Shown here: piece after piece, positions 54,657-64,000 of the stretch
How the letters are laid out: every line of letters begins with the position of its first letter
Numbering within the stretch: the first letter of the stretch is position 1
DNA from: Herbidospora solisilvae
Lineage (GTDB): Bacteria; Actinomycetota; Actinomycetes; Streptosporangiales; Streptosporangiaceae
NCBI RefSeq assembly: GCF_009901565.1
Contig: NZ_WXEW01000003.1
Location: forward strand, 621,312 to 685,311
DNA: 64,000 nucleotides
Direction of reading: 5' to 3'
Translations under genes and position numbers: made by a program
The notes under the pieces: model-generated
The model's input: only the letters and a program-made list of their open reading frames with translations
Told to the model about the DNA's origin: nothing
The model's database searches: none

Positions 54657-55207
54657 TGGGCCTTGAAGAGAAACTGCCCAGCGGCTTCGCGCTGACCACC
54701 GTCGAGCAGGTCGCCGGCTGGGCGCGCAAGAACTCCGTCTGGCCGGCCACCTTCGGTCTCGCCTGCTGCGCGATCGAGCTCATGTCCACCGGTGGCCCCA
54801 AGCACGACCTGGCCCGCTTCGGCATGGAGCGCGCGTCCGCGTCGCCCCGCCAGGCCGACCTGATGATCGTGGCCGGTCGCCTGTCGCAGAAGATGGCGCC
54901 GGTGCTGCGCCAGATCTACGACCAGATGGCCGAGCCCAAGTGGGTCATCTCCATGGGCGTGTGCGCCTCGTCCGGCGGCATGTTCAACAACTACGCGGTC
55001 GTCCAGGGCGTCGACCACGTCGTGCCCGTCGACATCTACCTGCCCGGCTGCCCGCCGCGGCCCGAGATGCTCATCGACGCGATCGTCAAGCTGCACGACA
55101 AGATCCAGAACATGAAGTTCGGCGCCCACAGGGAGAAGCAGGTCCAGGAGCTCGAACTCCAGGCGCTTCGCACCCTGCCGCTCATCGACCAGGGAGGGCA
55201 GAAATGA
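54656..55207 (+). CDS. nuoB: NADH-quinone oxidoreductase subunit B
   Basis: The 183-residue peripheral-arm subunit carries the terminal N2 4Fe-4S cluster, with the adjacent Cys pair in [10 protein letters not shown] and the later Cys of [12 protein letters not shown] and GCPPRPE. Its start overlaps the nuoA stop by one base. Confidence 0.97.
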   Translation: MGLEEKLPSGFALTTVEQVAGWARKNSVWPATFGLACCAIELMSTGGPKHDLARFGMERASASPRQADLMIVAGRLSQKMAPVLRQIYDQMAEPKWVISMGVCASSGGMFNNYAVVQGVDHVVPVDIYLPGCPPRPEMLIDAIVKLHDKIQNMKFGAHREKQVQELELQALRTLPLIDQGGQK

Positions 55208-55853
55208 GCGACAACCTTCCTGAGGTCCCGGAGCAGCCGATCGCCCGGACCGGCATGTTCGGGGCCTCCGGCACCGGCGACACCTCCGGCTACGGCGGCC
55301 TCGTGGTCCGCCGCCCGGTGCCGGTCTCCAGCCCGCGCCCCTACGGGAGCTACTTCGACGAGATCGTCGACGGCCTCGACCACGAGGGCGTCGAGCGGGT
55401 CGTGGTCGACCGGGGCGAACTCACCCTCCACGTGGCGCGCGAGCACCTCGTCGAGATCATGAAGAAGCTGCGCGACGACCCCGCCCTGCGGTTCGAGCTC
55501 TCCCTGGGCGTCTCGGGGGTGCACTACCCCCACGAGACCGGGTCGGAGCTGCGCGCGGTCTACCACCTGTGCTCGATCACCCACAACCGCCGCGTGCGGG
55601 TGGAGTGCGCGACGCCCGACACCGACCGGCACATCCCGTCGACGGTGTCGGTCTACCCGACGCACAACTGGCACGAGCGGGAGACCTACGACTTCTTCGG
55701 CATCATCTTCGACGGGCACCCGGCGCTCACCCGCATCGAGATGCCCGACGACTGGGAGGGCCACCCCCAGCGCAAGGACTACCCGCTGGGCGGCATCCCG
55801 GTCGAATACCGCGGCGCCGAAATCCCCGCGCCGGACCAGAGGAGGTCGTACGC

Positions 55854-55857
<4 letters not shown>
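55204..55857 (+). CDS. nuoC: NADH-quinone oxidoreductase subunit C
   Basis: The 217-residue subunit has the 30-kDa domain (about 85-200) with [18 protein letters not shown] and [17 protein letters not shown], ending in the family signature [14 protein letters not shown] Gly/Ser-rich N-terminal extension of about 50 residues precedes it. Not fused to nuoD. Overlaps nuoB by ATGA. Confidence 0.97.
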
Positions 55858-57166
<1,309 letters not shown>

Positions 57167-57170
<4 letters not shown>

Positions 57171-57820
57171 CCTACTCCCCAGAGGTCCGCGAGCGTCTGG
57201 AACTGGACGCCAAGGAGATCATCGGCAAGTACCCCAAGGCCCGGTCGGCGCTGCTCCCGCTGCTCCACCTGGTCCAGTCGGAGGACGGCTACGTCTCCGA
57301 CGCCGGTCAGGAGTTCTGCGCCGAGATGCTGGGCCTGTCGAAGGCCGAGGTCGTCGGCGTCTCGACGTTCTACACGATGTACAAGCGCAAGCCCGCCGGT
57401 GAATACCACGTCGGCGTCTGCATCAACACCCTCTGCGCGGTGATGGGCGGCGACCAGATCTGGGAGGAGCTCAGCGAGCACACCGGCGTCGGCCACGAGG
57501 AGACCACTCCCGACGGCAAGGTGTCGCTGGAGCGCATCGAGTGCAACGCGGCCTGCGACTTCGCGCCGGTGATGATGGTGAACTGGGAGTTCTTCGACAA
57601 CCAGACGCCCGAGTCGGCCAAGCAGCTCGTCGACGACCTGCGGGCCGGCAAGCCCGTCGTCCCGACCCGCGGCCCGAGCCGGCTCTGCACCTTCAAGGAG
57701 ACCTCGCGGGTGCTCTCGGGCCTGTCCGACGAGCTCGCCGGTGAGGGTCCCTCGGCCGCCGGTCCCTCGCTCGAGGGCCTGCGCATCGCCAAGGCCAACG
57801 GCTGGGAGGCTCCCAAGTGA
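57167..57820 (+). CDS. nuoE: NADH-quinone oxidoreductase subunit E
   Basis: The 217-residue 24-kDa subunit has four cluster Cys residues in [12 protein letters not shown] and [12 protein letters not shown] that bind a 2Fe-2S cluster. The N-terminal helical bundle and thioredoxin-like fold are normal; the C-terminal tail is longer than in E. coli. Overlaps nuoD by four bases. Confidence 0.97.
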
Positions 57821-59130
57821 CCACGCTGACTCCGGTCCTCACCAAGAACTGGGACCTGCCCAACTCCTTCACGCTGGAGGGTTACGGCGACTACTCCGCC
57901 GCCCGCAGCGCGCTGGCGATGGACCCCGACGCGATCATCCAGGCGGTCAAGGACTCCGGTCTGCGCGGCCGCGGCGGCGCGGGCTTCCCGACCGGCATGA
58001 AGTGGGGCTTCATCCCGCAGGGTGACGGCAAGCCCCACTACCTCGTCGTCAACGCCGACGAGTCGGAGCCGGGGACCTGCAAGGACATCCCGCTGATGAT
58101 GGCCAACCCGCACTCGCTGATCGAGGGCGTCATCATCACGGCGTTCGCCATCCGGGCCAACTACGCCTTCATCTACATCCGCGGCGAGGTCGTCCACGTC
58201 ATCCGGCGGGTGCAGGCGGCGGTGCGCGAGGCCTACGAGAAGGGCTACATCGGGCGCGGCATCTTCGGCAGCGGCTACGACCTGGAGATCGTCGTGCACA
58301 GCGGCGCCGGGGCGTACATCTGCGGTGAGGAGACCGCGCTGCTCGACTCGCTGGAGGGCTTCCGGGGCCAGCCCCGGCTCAAGCCGCCGTTCCCGGCCGT
58401 CGCGGGCCTCTACGCCGCGCCGACGGTCGTGAACAACGTCGAGTCGATCGCCTCGGTCCCCTCGATCGTCGCCAACGGCGCCGAGTGGTTCGCCGGCATG
58501 GGCACCGAGAAGTCCAAGGGCTTCGGCATCTTCTCGCTCAGCGGCCACGTCACCCGTCCGGGCCAGTACGAAGCCCCGCTGGGCATCACCCTGCGGGAAC
58601 TGCTCGACATGGCGGGCGGCATCCGCGAGGGCCACCGGCTGAAGTTCTGGACGCCGGGCGGCTCCTCGACGCCGATCTTCACCGACGAGCACCTCGACGT
58701 GCCGCTCGACTTCGAGTCGGTCGGCGCCAAGGGCTCCATGCTCGGCACCCGCGCGCTGCAGATCTTCGACGAGACCACCTGCGTGGTCCGGGCGACGCTG
58801 CGCTGGACCGAGTTCTACGCCCACGAGTCGTGCGGCAAGTGCACCCCCTGCCGTGAGGGCACCTTCTGGCTCAAGCAGGTGCTCAAGCGGCTGGAGAAGG
58901 GTCAGGGCACCGAAGACGACCTGACCACGATCACCGACATCGCCGACAACATCCTGGGCCGGTCGTTCTGCGCCCTGGGCGACGGCGCGACGAGCCCGAT
59001 CTACTCCTCGGTGCAGCACTTCCGCGACGAATACCTCAAGCACTTCGAGATCGGCGGCTGCCCGTTCGATCCCGCACTCGCCACATATTTTGCCGGAGGC
59101 GAATCGGCAAGAAACGCGGGGACCAAGTGA
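57817..59130 (+). CDS. nuoF: NADH-quinone oxidoreductase subunit F
   Basis: The 437-residue 51-kDa subunit binds NADH, FMN and a 4Fe-4S cluster. It has the glycine-rich [47 protein letters not shown] and cluster motif [15 protein letters not shown] 57817 overlaps nuoE. Confidence 0.97.
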   Translation: MTTLTPVLTKNWDLPNSFTLEGYGDYSAARSALAMDPDAIIQAVKDSGLRGRGGAGFPTGMKWGFIPQGDGKPHYLVVNADESEPGTCKDIPLMMANPHSLIEGVIITAFAIRANYAFIYIRGEVVHVIRRVQAAVREAYEKGYIGRGIFGSGYDLEIVVHSGAGAYICGEETALLDSLEGFRGQPRLKPPFPAVAGLYAAPTVVNNVESIASVPSIVANGAEWFAGMGTEKSKGFGIFSLSGHVTRPGQYEAPLGITLRELLDMAGGIREGHRLKFWTPGGSSTPIFTDEHLDVPLDFESVGAKGSMLGTRALQIFDETTCVVRATLRWTEFYAHESCGKCTPCREGTFWLKQVLKRLEKGQGTEDDLTTITDIADNILGRSFCALGDGATSPIYSSVQHFRDEYLKHFEIGGCPFDPALATYFAGGESARNAGTK

Positions 59131-61514
59131 CCATCCAAGCAACCACCGGCGCGGAACGCGCCGTTGTCGAGATGGTCACGCTGACCATCGACGGCTTCCA
59201 GGTCAGCGTGCCGAAGGGCACGATGATCATCCGGGCGGCAGAGCTGCTGGGGATCCAGATCCCCCGCTTCTGCGACCACCCGCTGCTCGACCCGGCGGCC
59301 AACTGCCGCCAGTGTCTCGTCGACATCCCCGACGCGGGCAACGGCCGGGGCTTCCCCAAGCCGCAGCCCTCGTGCGCGATCGAGGTCGCGCAGGGCATGG
59401 TCGTGCAGAGCCAGCTCACCTCGCCGGTCGCCGAGAAGGCGCAGCGCGGCGTGATGGAGATGCTGCTGCTCAACCACCCGCTCGACTGCCCGGTCTGCGA
59501 CAAGGGCGGCGAGTGCCCCCTGCAGAACCAGGCGATGTCCAACGGCCAGGGCGAGTCGCGGTTCGTCGAGCAGAAGCGCACCTTCGAGAAGCCGATCGCG
59601 CTGTCGACCGAGGTGCTGCTCGACCGTGAGCGCTGCGTGCAGTGCGCACGCTGCCTGCGCTTCTCCGACCAGATCGCGGGCGACCCGTTCATCGAGTTCT
59701 TCGAGCGCGGGGCCAAGGAGCAGGTGGGCGTCGCCGACGGCGAGCCGTTCCAGTCCTACTTCTCCGGCAACACGATCCAGATCTGCCCGGTGGGCGCGCT
59801 GACCGGTGCGGCCTACCGCTTCCGGTCGCGTCCGTTCGACCTGGTCTCGCAGCCGAGCGCGTGCGAGCACTGCGCCTCCGGCTGCGCCCTGCGCACCGAC
59901 CACCGGCGCGGCAAGGTCACCCGCCGCCTGGCCGGCGACGACCCGCAGGTCAACGAGGAGTGGAACTGCGACAAGGGCCGGTGGGCGTTCTCCTACGCCA
60001 CCCAGCCCGACCGCCTGCGCAGCCCGCTGGTCCGCAACGAGGAGGGCGTGCTGGTCCCGGCCTCCTGGCCGGAGGCCTTCGCGGCCGTCGCCGCCGGGCT
60101 CGCGGGCCGCAAGGCCGGTGTGCTCACCGGCGGCCGGCTGACCGTCGAGGACGCCTACGCCTACAGCAAGTTCGCGCGGGTCGCCCTCGGCACCAACGAC
60201 ATCGACATGCGGGCCCGCGCCCACTCCGCCGAGGAGGCCCAGTTCCTGGCCCACTCGGTGGCAGGCAAGGGCATCGAGATCTCCTACACCGACCTCGAGA
60301 ACGCCCCGGCCGTGCTGCTGGCCGGGTTCGAGCCCGAGGAGGAGTCGCCCATCGTCTTCCTGCGGCTGCGCAAGGCGGCCCAGAAGAAGGGGCTCAAGGT
60401 CTACGCGCTGGCGCCGTTCGCCACGCCGGGCCTGGCCAAGATGGGCGGCACCCTGATCCGGACCGTCCCCGGCGCCGAGGCCGAGTCGATCGGCGAGCTC
60501 ATCTCCGACGGCGTCAAGCTGCCCGCGGGCACGATCATCATGGCCGGTGAGCGCCTGGCCTCGGCCAAGGGCGCGCTGTCGGCCCTGGTCCGGCTGGCCG
60601 GCTCGACCGGCGCCCGGCTGGCCTGGGTGCCGCGCCGGGCCGGTGAGCGCGGCGCCGTCGAGGCGGGCGCGCTGCCCAACCTGCTGCCGATCGGCCGCCC
60701 GGTCGACGACGAGGCCGCCCGCGCCGAAGTGGCCCGGGTCTGGAACGTCGCCTCGCTGCCGGCCCAGGTCGGCCTCGACACCGGCGAGATCCTGCGGGCC
60801 GCCCTCGACGAGCGGCTCGACGCGCTGGTCATCGCGGGCGTCGACCCCTATGACCTGCCCGACCCCGAGCTCGCCCTGCGGGCCCTGGAGAACACGCCGT
60901 TCATCGTCAGCCTGGAGATCCGGGCCAGCGCCGTCACCGACCGCGCCGACGTGGTGCTGCCGGTCGCGGCGGTCGCCGAGAAGGCCGGCACGTTCGTCGA
61001 CTGGGAGGGCCGCGGCCGGTCCTTCGAGGCGTCGATCCCGCAGCCCGGCGTGATGAGCGACCTGCGCGCCATCGCCGCCATCGCCGACGCGATGGACGTC
61101 CACCTGGGCCTGCCCGACGTCGCCGCGGTCCGCCGCGAGCTCGGCGCCCTGGGCTCCTACAAGGGCGGGCGCCCGGCCGCGCCGAGCGTCACCGGCGGGA
61201 CCGTCGCCGAGACCGGCGCCGGCCAGGCAGTCCTGGCGAGCTGGCACCTGCTGCTCGACGACGGAAAGCTGCAGGACGGCGAGCCGTTCCTCGCGGGCAC
61301 CGCCCGGGACGCGGTCGCGCTGCTGTCCCCGGCCACCGCCGCCGAGATCGGCGCGGTCGACAAGGTCACCGTCAACGGCGTCACCCTGCCGCTGCGGATC
61401 GCCGACCTGCCCGACCGGGTCGTCTGGGTGCCGGCCAACTCCGGCGGAGTCTCGGTCACCCGCGACCTGCGGGCCGAGGCGGGCGACGTCGTCACGATCG
61501 GAAGTGCCTCATGA
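59127..61514 (+). CDS. nuoG: NADH-quinone oxidoreductase subunit G
   Basis: The 795-residue 75-kDa subunit has an N-terminal 2Fe-2S domain ([20 protein letters not shown]), the His-ligand cluster segment [19 protein letters not shown], and two 4Fe-4S motifs ([21 protein letters not shown]). The last belongs to a further cluster region of the molybdopterin-like domain. The C-terminal half is a molybdopterin-oxidoreductase-like fold without cofactor. Overlaps both neighbours by four bases. Confidence 0.97.
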   Translation: MTIQATTGAERAVVEMVTLTIDGFQVSVPKGTMIIRAAELLGIQIPRFCDHPLLDPAANCRQCLVDIPDAGNGRGFPKPQPSCAIEVAQGMVVQSQLTSPVAEKAQRGVMEMLLLNHPLDCPVCDKGGECPLQNQAMSNGQGESRFVEQKRTFEKPIALSTEVLLDRERCVQCARCLRFSDQIAGDPFIEFFERGAKEQVGVADGEPFQSYFSGNTIQICPVGALTGAAYRFRSRPFDLVSQPSACEHCASGCALRTDHRRGKVTRRLAGDDPQVNEEWNCDKGRWAFSYATQPDRLRSPLVRNEEGVLVPASWPEAFAAVAAGLAGRKAGVLTGGRLTVEDAYAYSKFARVALGTNDIDMRARAHSAEEAQFLAHSVAGKGIEISYTDLENAPAVLLAGFEPEEESPIVFLRLRKAAQKKGLKVYALAPFATPGLAKMGGTLIRTVPGAEAESIGELISDGVKLPAGTIIMAGERLASAKGALSALVRLAGSTGARLAWVPRRAGERGAVEAGALPNLLPIGRPVDDEAARAEVARVWNVASLPAQVGLDTGEILRAALDERLDALVIAGVDPYDLPDPELALRALENTPFIVSLEIRASAVTDRADVVLPVAAVAEKAGTFVDWEGRGRSFEASIPQPGVMSDLRAIAAIADAMDVHLGLPDVAAVRRELGALGSYKGGRPAAPSVTGGTVAETGAGQAVLASWHLLLDDGKLQDGEPFLAGTARDAVALLSPATAAEIGAVDKVTVNGVTLPLRIADLPDRVVWVPANSGGVSVTRDLRAEAGDVVTIGSAS

Positions 61515-62878
61515 GCCTCCTGACAACGGCCAGCGTGCTGGCCAGCCCGGCCGCCCCGGGCAGTCCCGGCCCCGGGCTGGCCGACTTCGGCCACGATCCC
61601 GTGTGGATCAGCATCATCAAGGGCCTGGTCATCTTCGTCTTCCTGCTGCTGGGCGTGCTGTTCGGCGTGTGGCTTGAGCGCAAGCTCATCTCGCGCATGC
61701 AGCACCGCTACGGCCCCAACCGGGCGGGCAAGTTCGGCCTGCTTCAGACCGTCGCCGACGGTCTGAAGATGGGGCTCAAGGAAGACCTGATGCCGCGCAA
61801 GGTCGACAAGGTCATCTTCTTCCTCGCGCCGGTGGTCATCTCGGTGCCGGCGATCCTGGCCTACTCGGTCATCCCGATGGGCCCGGTCGTCTCGATGTTC
61901 GGCCACAAGACCCCGCTCCAGCTGACTGACATGCCGGTCGCGGTCCTGTTCATCCTCGCGATGTCCTCGATCGGCGTCTACGGCATCGTGCTGGCCGGGT
62001 GGGCGTCCAAGTCGCCCTACGCGATCCTCGGCGGCCTGCGGTCGTCGGCCCAGGTGGTCTCCTACGAGATCGCGATGGGCCTGTCGTTCGTGGCGGTCTT
62101 CCTGTACGCCGGCACGCTCTCCACCTCGGAGATCGTCGCCAAGCAGGCCGACGGCGGCACCGCGACGCTCTTCGGCGTCGACGTCCCGCTGCCCAGCTGG
62201 TACGCCATCCTGCTGATCCCGTCGTTCCTCATCTACGTGATGACGATGTTCGGCGAGGTCAACCGTGTGCCGTTCGACCTCCCCGAGGGCGAGGGCGAGC
62301 TGGTCGCGGGTTACCACACCGAATACAGCTCCTCGCTGAAGTTCGCGATGTTCCAGCTGGCCGAATACGTCAACGTGTTCGTGGTCTCCGGTGTGGCGGT
62401 CACCCTGTTCCTCGGCGGCTGGCGGGCCCCCTGGCCCATCTCGCTCTGGGACGGCGCGAACGTCGGCTGGCTGCCGCTGCTCTGGTTCTTCGCCAAGATC
62501 GTGCTGATCTTCTGCTTCTTCGTCTGGGTCCGCGCCTCGCTGCCGCGGGTCCGCTACGACCAGCTCATGGCCTTCGGCTGGAAGGTCCTGATCCCGCTGA
62601 ACCTGGCGTGGATCCTGCTGGTCGCCACCTTCCGCGCGCTGCGTGTCGAGCAGAGCACCCCGGTCTTCATCCTGATGGCCATCGTGGTGATCGGCGCCCT
62701 CGCGGTCTTCTTCCGCTTCGACACCGTGCAGCAGCGCCGCCGCGAGGCCCAGGCCGAGCAGGTCGAAGAGGAGTTCGAGCAGCTCCGCGAGGAGCCCACC
62801 GCCGGTGGATTCCCGGTCCCGCCGCTGGATCTGCCGCACTACCACGGGGCGAATCGCAAGGAGGTCCCCAGTGCCTAA
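61511..62878 (+). CDS. nuoH: NADH-quinone oxidoreductase subunit H
   Basis: The 455-residue membrane subunit has eight helices and forms part of the quinone channel. It has [21 protein letters not shown] near residue 58 and [29 protein letters not shown] cytoplasmic C-terminal tail of about 60 residues, rich in Glu and Arg, is longer than in E. coli. Overlaps nuoG and nuoI. Confidence 0.97.
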   Translation: MSLLTTASVLASPAAPGSPGPGLADFGHDPVWISIIKGLVIFVFLLLGVLFGVWLERKLISRMQHRYGPNRAGKFGLLQTVADGLKMGLKEDLMPRKVDKVIFFLAPVVISVPAILAYSVIPMGPVVSMFGHKTPLQLTDMPVAVLFILAMSSIGVYGIVLAGWASKSPYAILGGLRSSAQVVSYEIAMGLSFVAVFLYAGTLSTSEIVAKQADGGTATLFGVDVPLPSWYAILLIPSFLIYVMTMFGEVNRVPFDLPEGEGELVAGYHTEYSSSLKFAMFQLAEYVNVFVVSGVAVTLFLGGWRAPWPISLWDGANVGWLPLLWFFAKIVLIFCFFVWVRASLPRVRYDQLMAFGWKVLIPLNLAWILLVATFRALRVEQSTPVFILMAIVVIGALAVFFRFDTVQQRRREAQAEQVEEEFEQLREEPTAGGFPVPPLDLPHYHGANRKEVPSA

Positions 62879-63386
62879 GTTCGACTGGCTGAACCCCGTC
62901 AAGGGGTTCGGCGTCACCTTCCACCACATGTTCAAGAAGCCGGTGACGGTGAACTACCCGGAGGAGAAGCGGCCCACCGCGCCGCGTTTCCACGGGCGGC
63001 ACCAGCTCAACCGGTGGCCCGACGGCCTGGAGAAGTGCGTCGGCTGCGAACTGTGCGCCTGGGCCTGTCCCGCCGACGCCATCTACGTGGAGGGCGCCGA
63101 CAACACCGACGAGGAGCGCTTCTCTCCCGGGGAGCGCTACGGCCGGACGTATCAGATCAACTACGCGCGCTGCATCCTGTGCGGGTTGTGCATCGAGGCG
63201 TGCCCCACCCGGGCGCTCACGATGACCAACGAGTACGAGCTGGCCGACTCCAGCCGTGAGGCGCTCATCTACACCAAGGAGATGCTGCTCGCCCCGCTGA
63301 CCGCGGGCATGGAGCAGCCGCCCCACGCGATGCGCCTCGGAGAGACCGAAGAGGACTACTACCGACTGGGACGCGACAATGGGTGA
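62871..63386 (+). CDS. nuoI: NADH-quinone oxidoreductase subunit I
   Basis: The 171-residue ferredoxin-like subunit has two 4Fe-4S motifs, [13 protein letters not shown] and [14 protein letters not shown] place the start at GTG 62871, inside the end of nuoH, because GGAGG precedes it. The upstream frame would add 22 shadow residues. It carries electrons from the NADH module to NuoB. Confidence 0.97.
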   Translation: MPKFDWLNPVKGFGVTFHHMFKKPVTVNYPEEKRPTAPRFHGRHQLNRWPDGLEKCVGCELCAWACPADAIYVEGADNTDEERFSPGERYGRTYQINYARCILCGLCIEACPTRALTMTNEYELADSSREALIYTKEMLLAPLTAGMEQPPHAMRLGETEEDYYRLGRDNG

Positions 63387-64000
63387 GACCATCACGTTCT
63401 GGGTGCTCGCCGTCGTCTCGGTCAGCGCGGCACTCGGGCTCGTCTTCAGCCGCAAGGCCGTCTACTGCGCCCTGATGCTCGGCGTGGTGATGCTCTCGCT
63501 GGCGGTCCTCTACGCGGTCCAGGACGCTCCGTTCCTGGCGGCGGTGCAGATCATCGTCTACACCGGCGCCGTGATGATGCTGTTCCTGTTCGTGCTGATG
63601 CTGGTCGGCGTCGACTCCTCCGACTCGCTCGTCGAGACGCTCAGGGGCCAGCGCTTCTGGGCGATCGTCGCCGGGCTCGCCTTCGCCGCTCTGGTGGCGC
63701 TGGGCATCGGCAACGTGGTGTTCGCCCCGGCCGCCGGCCTCGGCGCGGTGAACGCGGCGGGCAACGTGCCGTCGCTGGCCGAGCTGATCTTCACGCGCTA
63801 CGTGTTCGCCTTCGAGGTCACCTCGGCGCTGCTGATCACCGCGGCGCTGGGCGCGATGGTGCTGGCCCACCGCGAGCGCCTGGAGCAGAAGGCCACCCAG
63901 CGGGACCTGTCCCGCGAGCGCTTCGTCAAGTACGGCGAAGAGGGCGTCGACCCCTCCCCGCTGCCCGGCCCCGGCACCTACGCCCGCGCCAACGCGATCG
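63379..64000 (+). CDS. nuoJ: NADH-quinone oxidoreductase subunit J, incomplete
   Basis: The gene begins at ATG 63379, overlapping nuoI by eight bases, and runs off the window's right edge without a stop. The visible 207 codons encode the helices [39 protein letters not shown] and [23 protein letters not shown], the conserved core of NuoJ. The end of the visible part is a hydrophilic tail ([21 protein letters not shown]). nuoK and later subunits presumably follow. Confidence 0.95.
   Translation, partial: MGETITFWVLAVVSVSAALGLVFSRKAVYCALMLGVVMLSLAVLYAVQDAPFLAAVQIIVYTGAVMMLFLFVLMLVGVDSSDSLVETLRGQRFWAIVAGLAFAALVALGIGNVVFAPAAGLGAVNAAGNVPSLAELIFTRYVFAFEVTSALLITAALGAMVLAHRERLEQKATQRDLSRERFVKYGEEGVDPSPLPGPGTYARANAI

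Noticed and set aside
59001-61247. 748-codon frame opposite nuoG
   Set aside because: Shadow with Ala/Gly/Arg bias; nuoG carries all cluster motifs.

Overview
The window is high-GC DNA from an actinomycete. GTG and TTG starts are common, four-base ATGA/GTGA overlaps join genes, and many first genes appear to be leaderless. The markers are XRE/DUF397 pairs, BldC, a BldN-type sigma factor with its likely anti-sigma, HspR with HAIR operators, Rex, menaquinone genes and a 14-subunit-type complex I cluster. Together they fit a mycelial, spore-forming actinobacterium. A member of the Streptosporangiales is my best guess, but that placement is an inference.

Layout: 1-2.6 kb holds the end of an HD-domain hydrolase gene, a molybdopterin oxidoreductase and a 73-residue unknown. 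2.9-4.4 kb is an XRE regulator with one adjacent and one separate DUF397 protein. 4.4-11 kb has catalase, a CapA-like lipoprotein, a DUF2252 protein, a TetR regulator, a TPR protein and small secreted or membrane proteins. 11.1-18 kb is the heat-shock island dnaK-grpE-dnaJ-hspR-clpB on the minus strand, with two HAIR sites in front of dnaK. 18-28 kb contains two paralogous secreted proteins, an ABC exporter pair, proC, an MFS transporter, a MacAB-like tripartite export operon, and acuC with a partner gene.

28-42 kb resembles the proC-galE-serB-hem neighbourhood of mycobacteria and the bldN-rex-hem neighbourhood of Streptomyces, from memory of those genomes. In order it has a HTH protein, a 32-residue COX24-like protein, an epimerase, an acyltransferase, a HAD phosphatase, the anti-sigma and BldN sigma pair, a membrane/ABM fusion protein, a glutaredoxin, rex-hemA-hemC-hemD-hemB, a primase-polymerase-like protein and hemL. 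42-48 kb has a LysR regulator, a histidine phosphatase and the system II cytochrome c maturation genes (ResA, CcdA, ResB, CcsB). 48-52 kb is a more variable stretch with a HExxH metalloprotease-like protein, an acidic partner, bldC, DUF4229 and a secreted propeller-like protein. 52-64 kb has menG, a geranylgeranyl reductase and nuoA to nuoJ, the last cut by the window edge.

How it fits together: much of the right half serves respiration (haem, cytochrome c assembly, menaquinone and complex I). A Rex operator lies in front of rex-hem, and a perfect one lies in front of the reductase-nuo operon, so the NADH/NAD+ sensor encoded here probably tunes both. The most unusual structure is a family of three intergenic palindromic elements at about 13.7, 44.2 and 49.9 kb. 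They share a 63-64 bp purine-rich core inside outer arms. In two copies the arms differ in sequence yet remain fully complementary.
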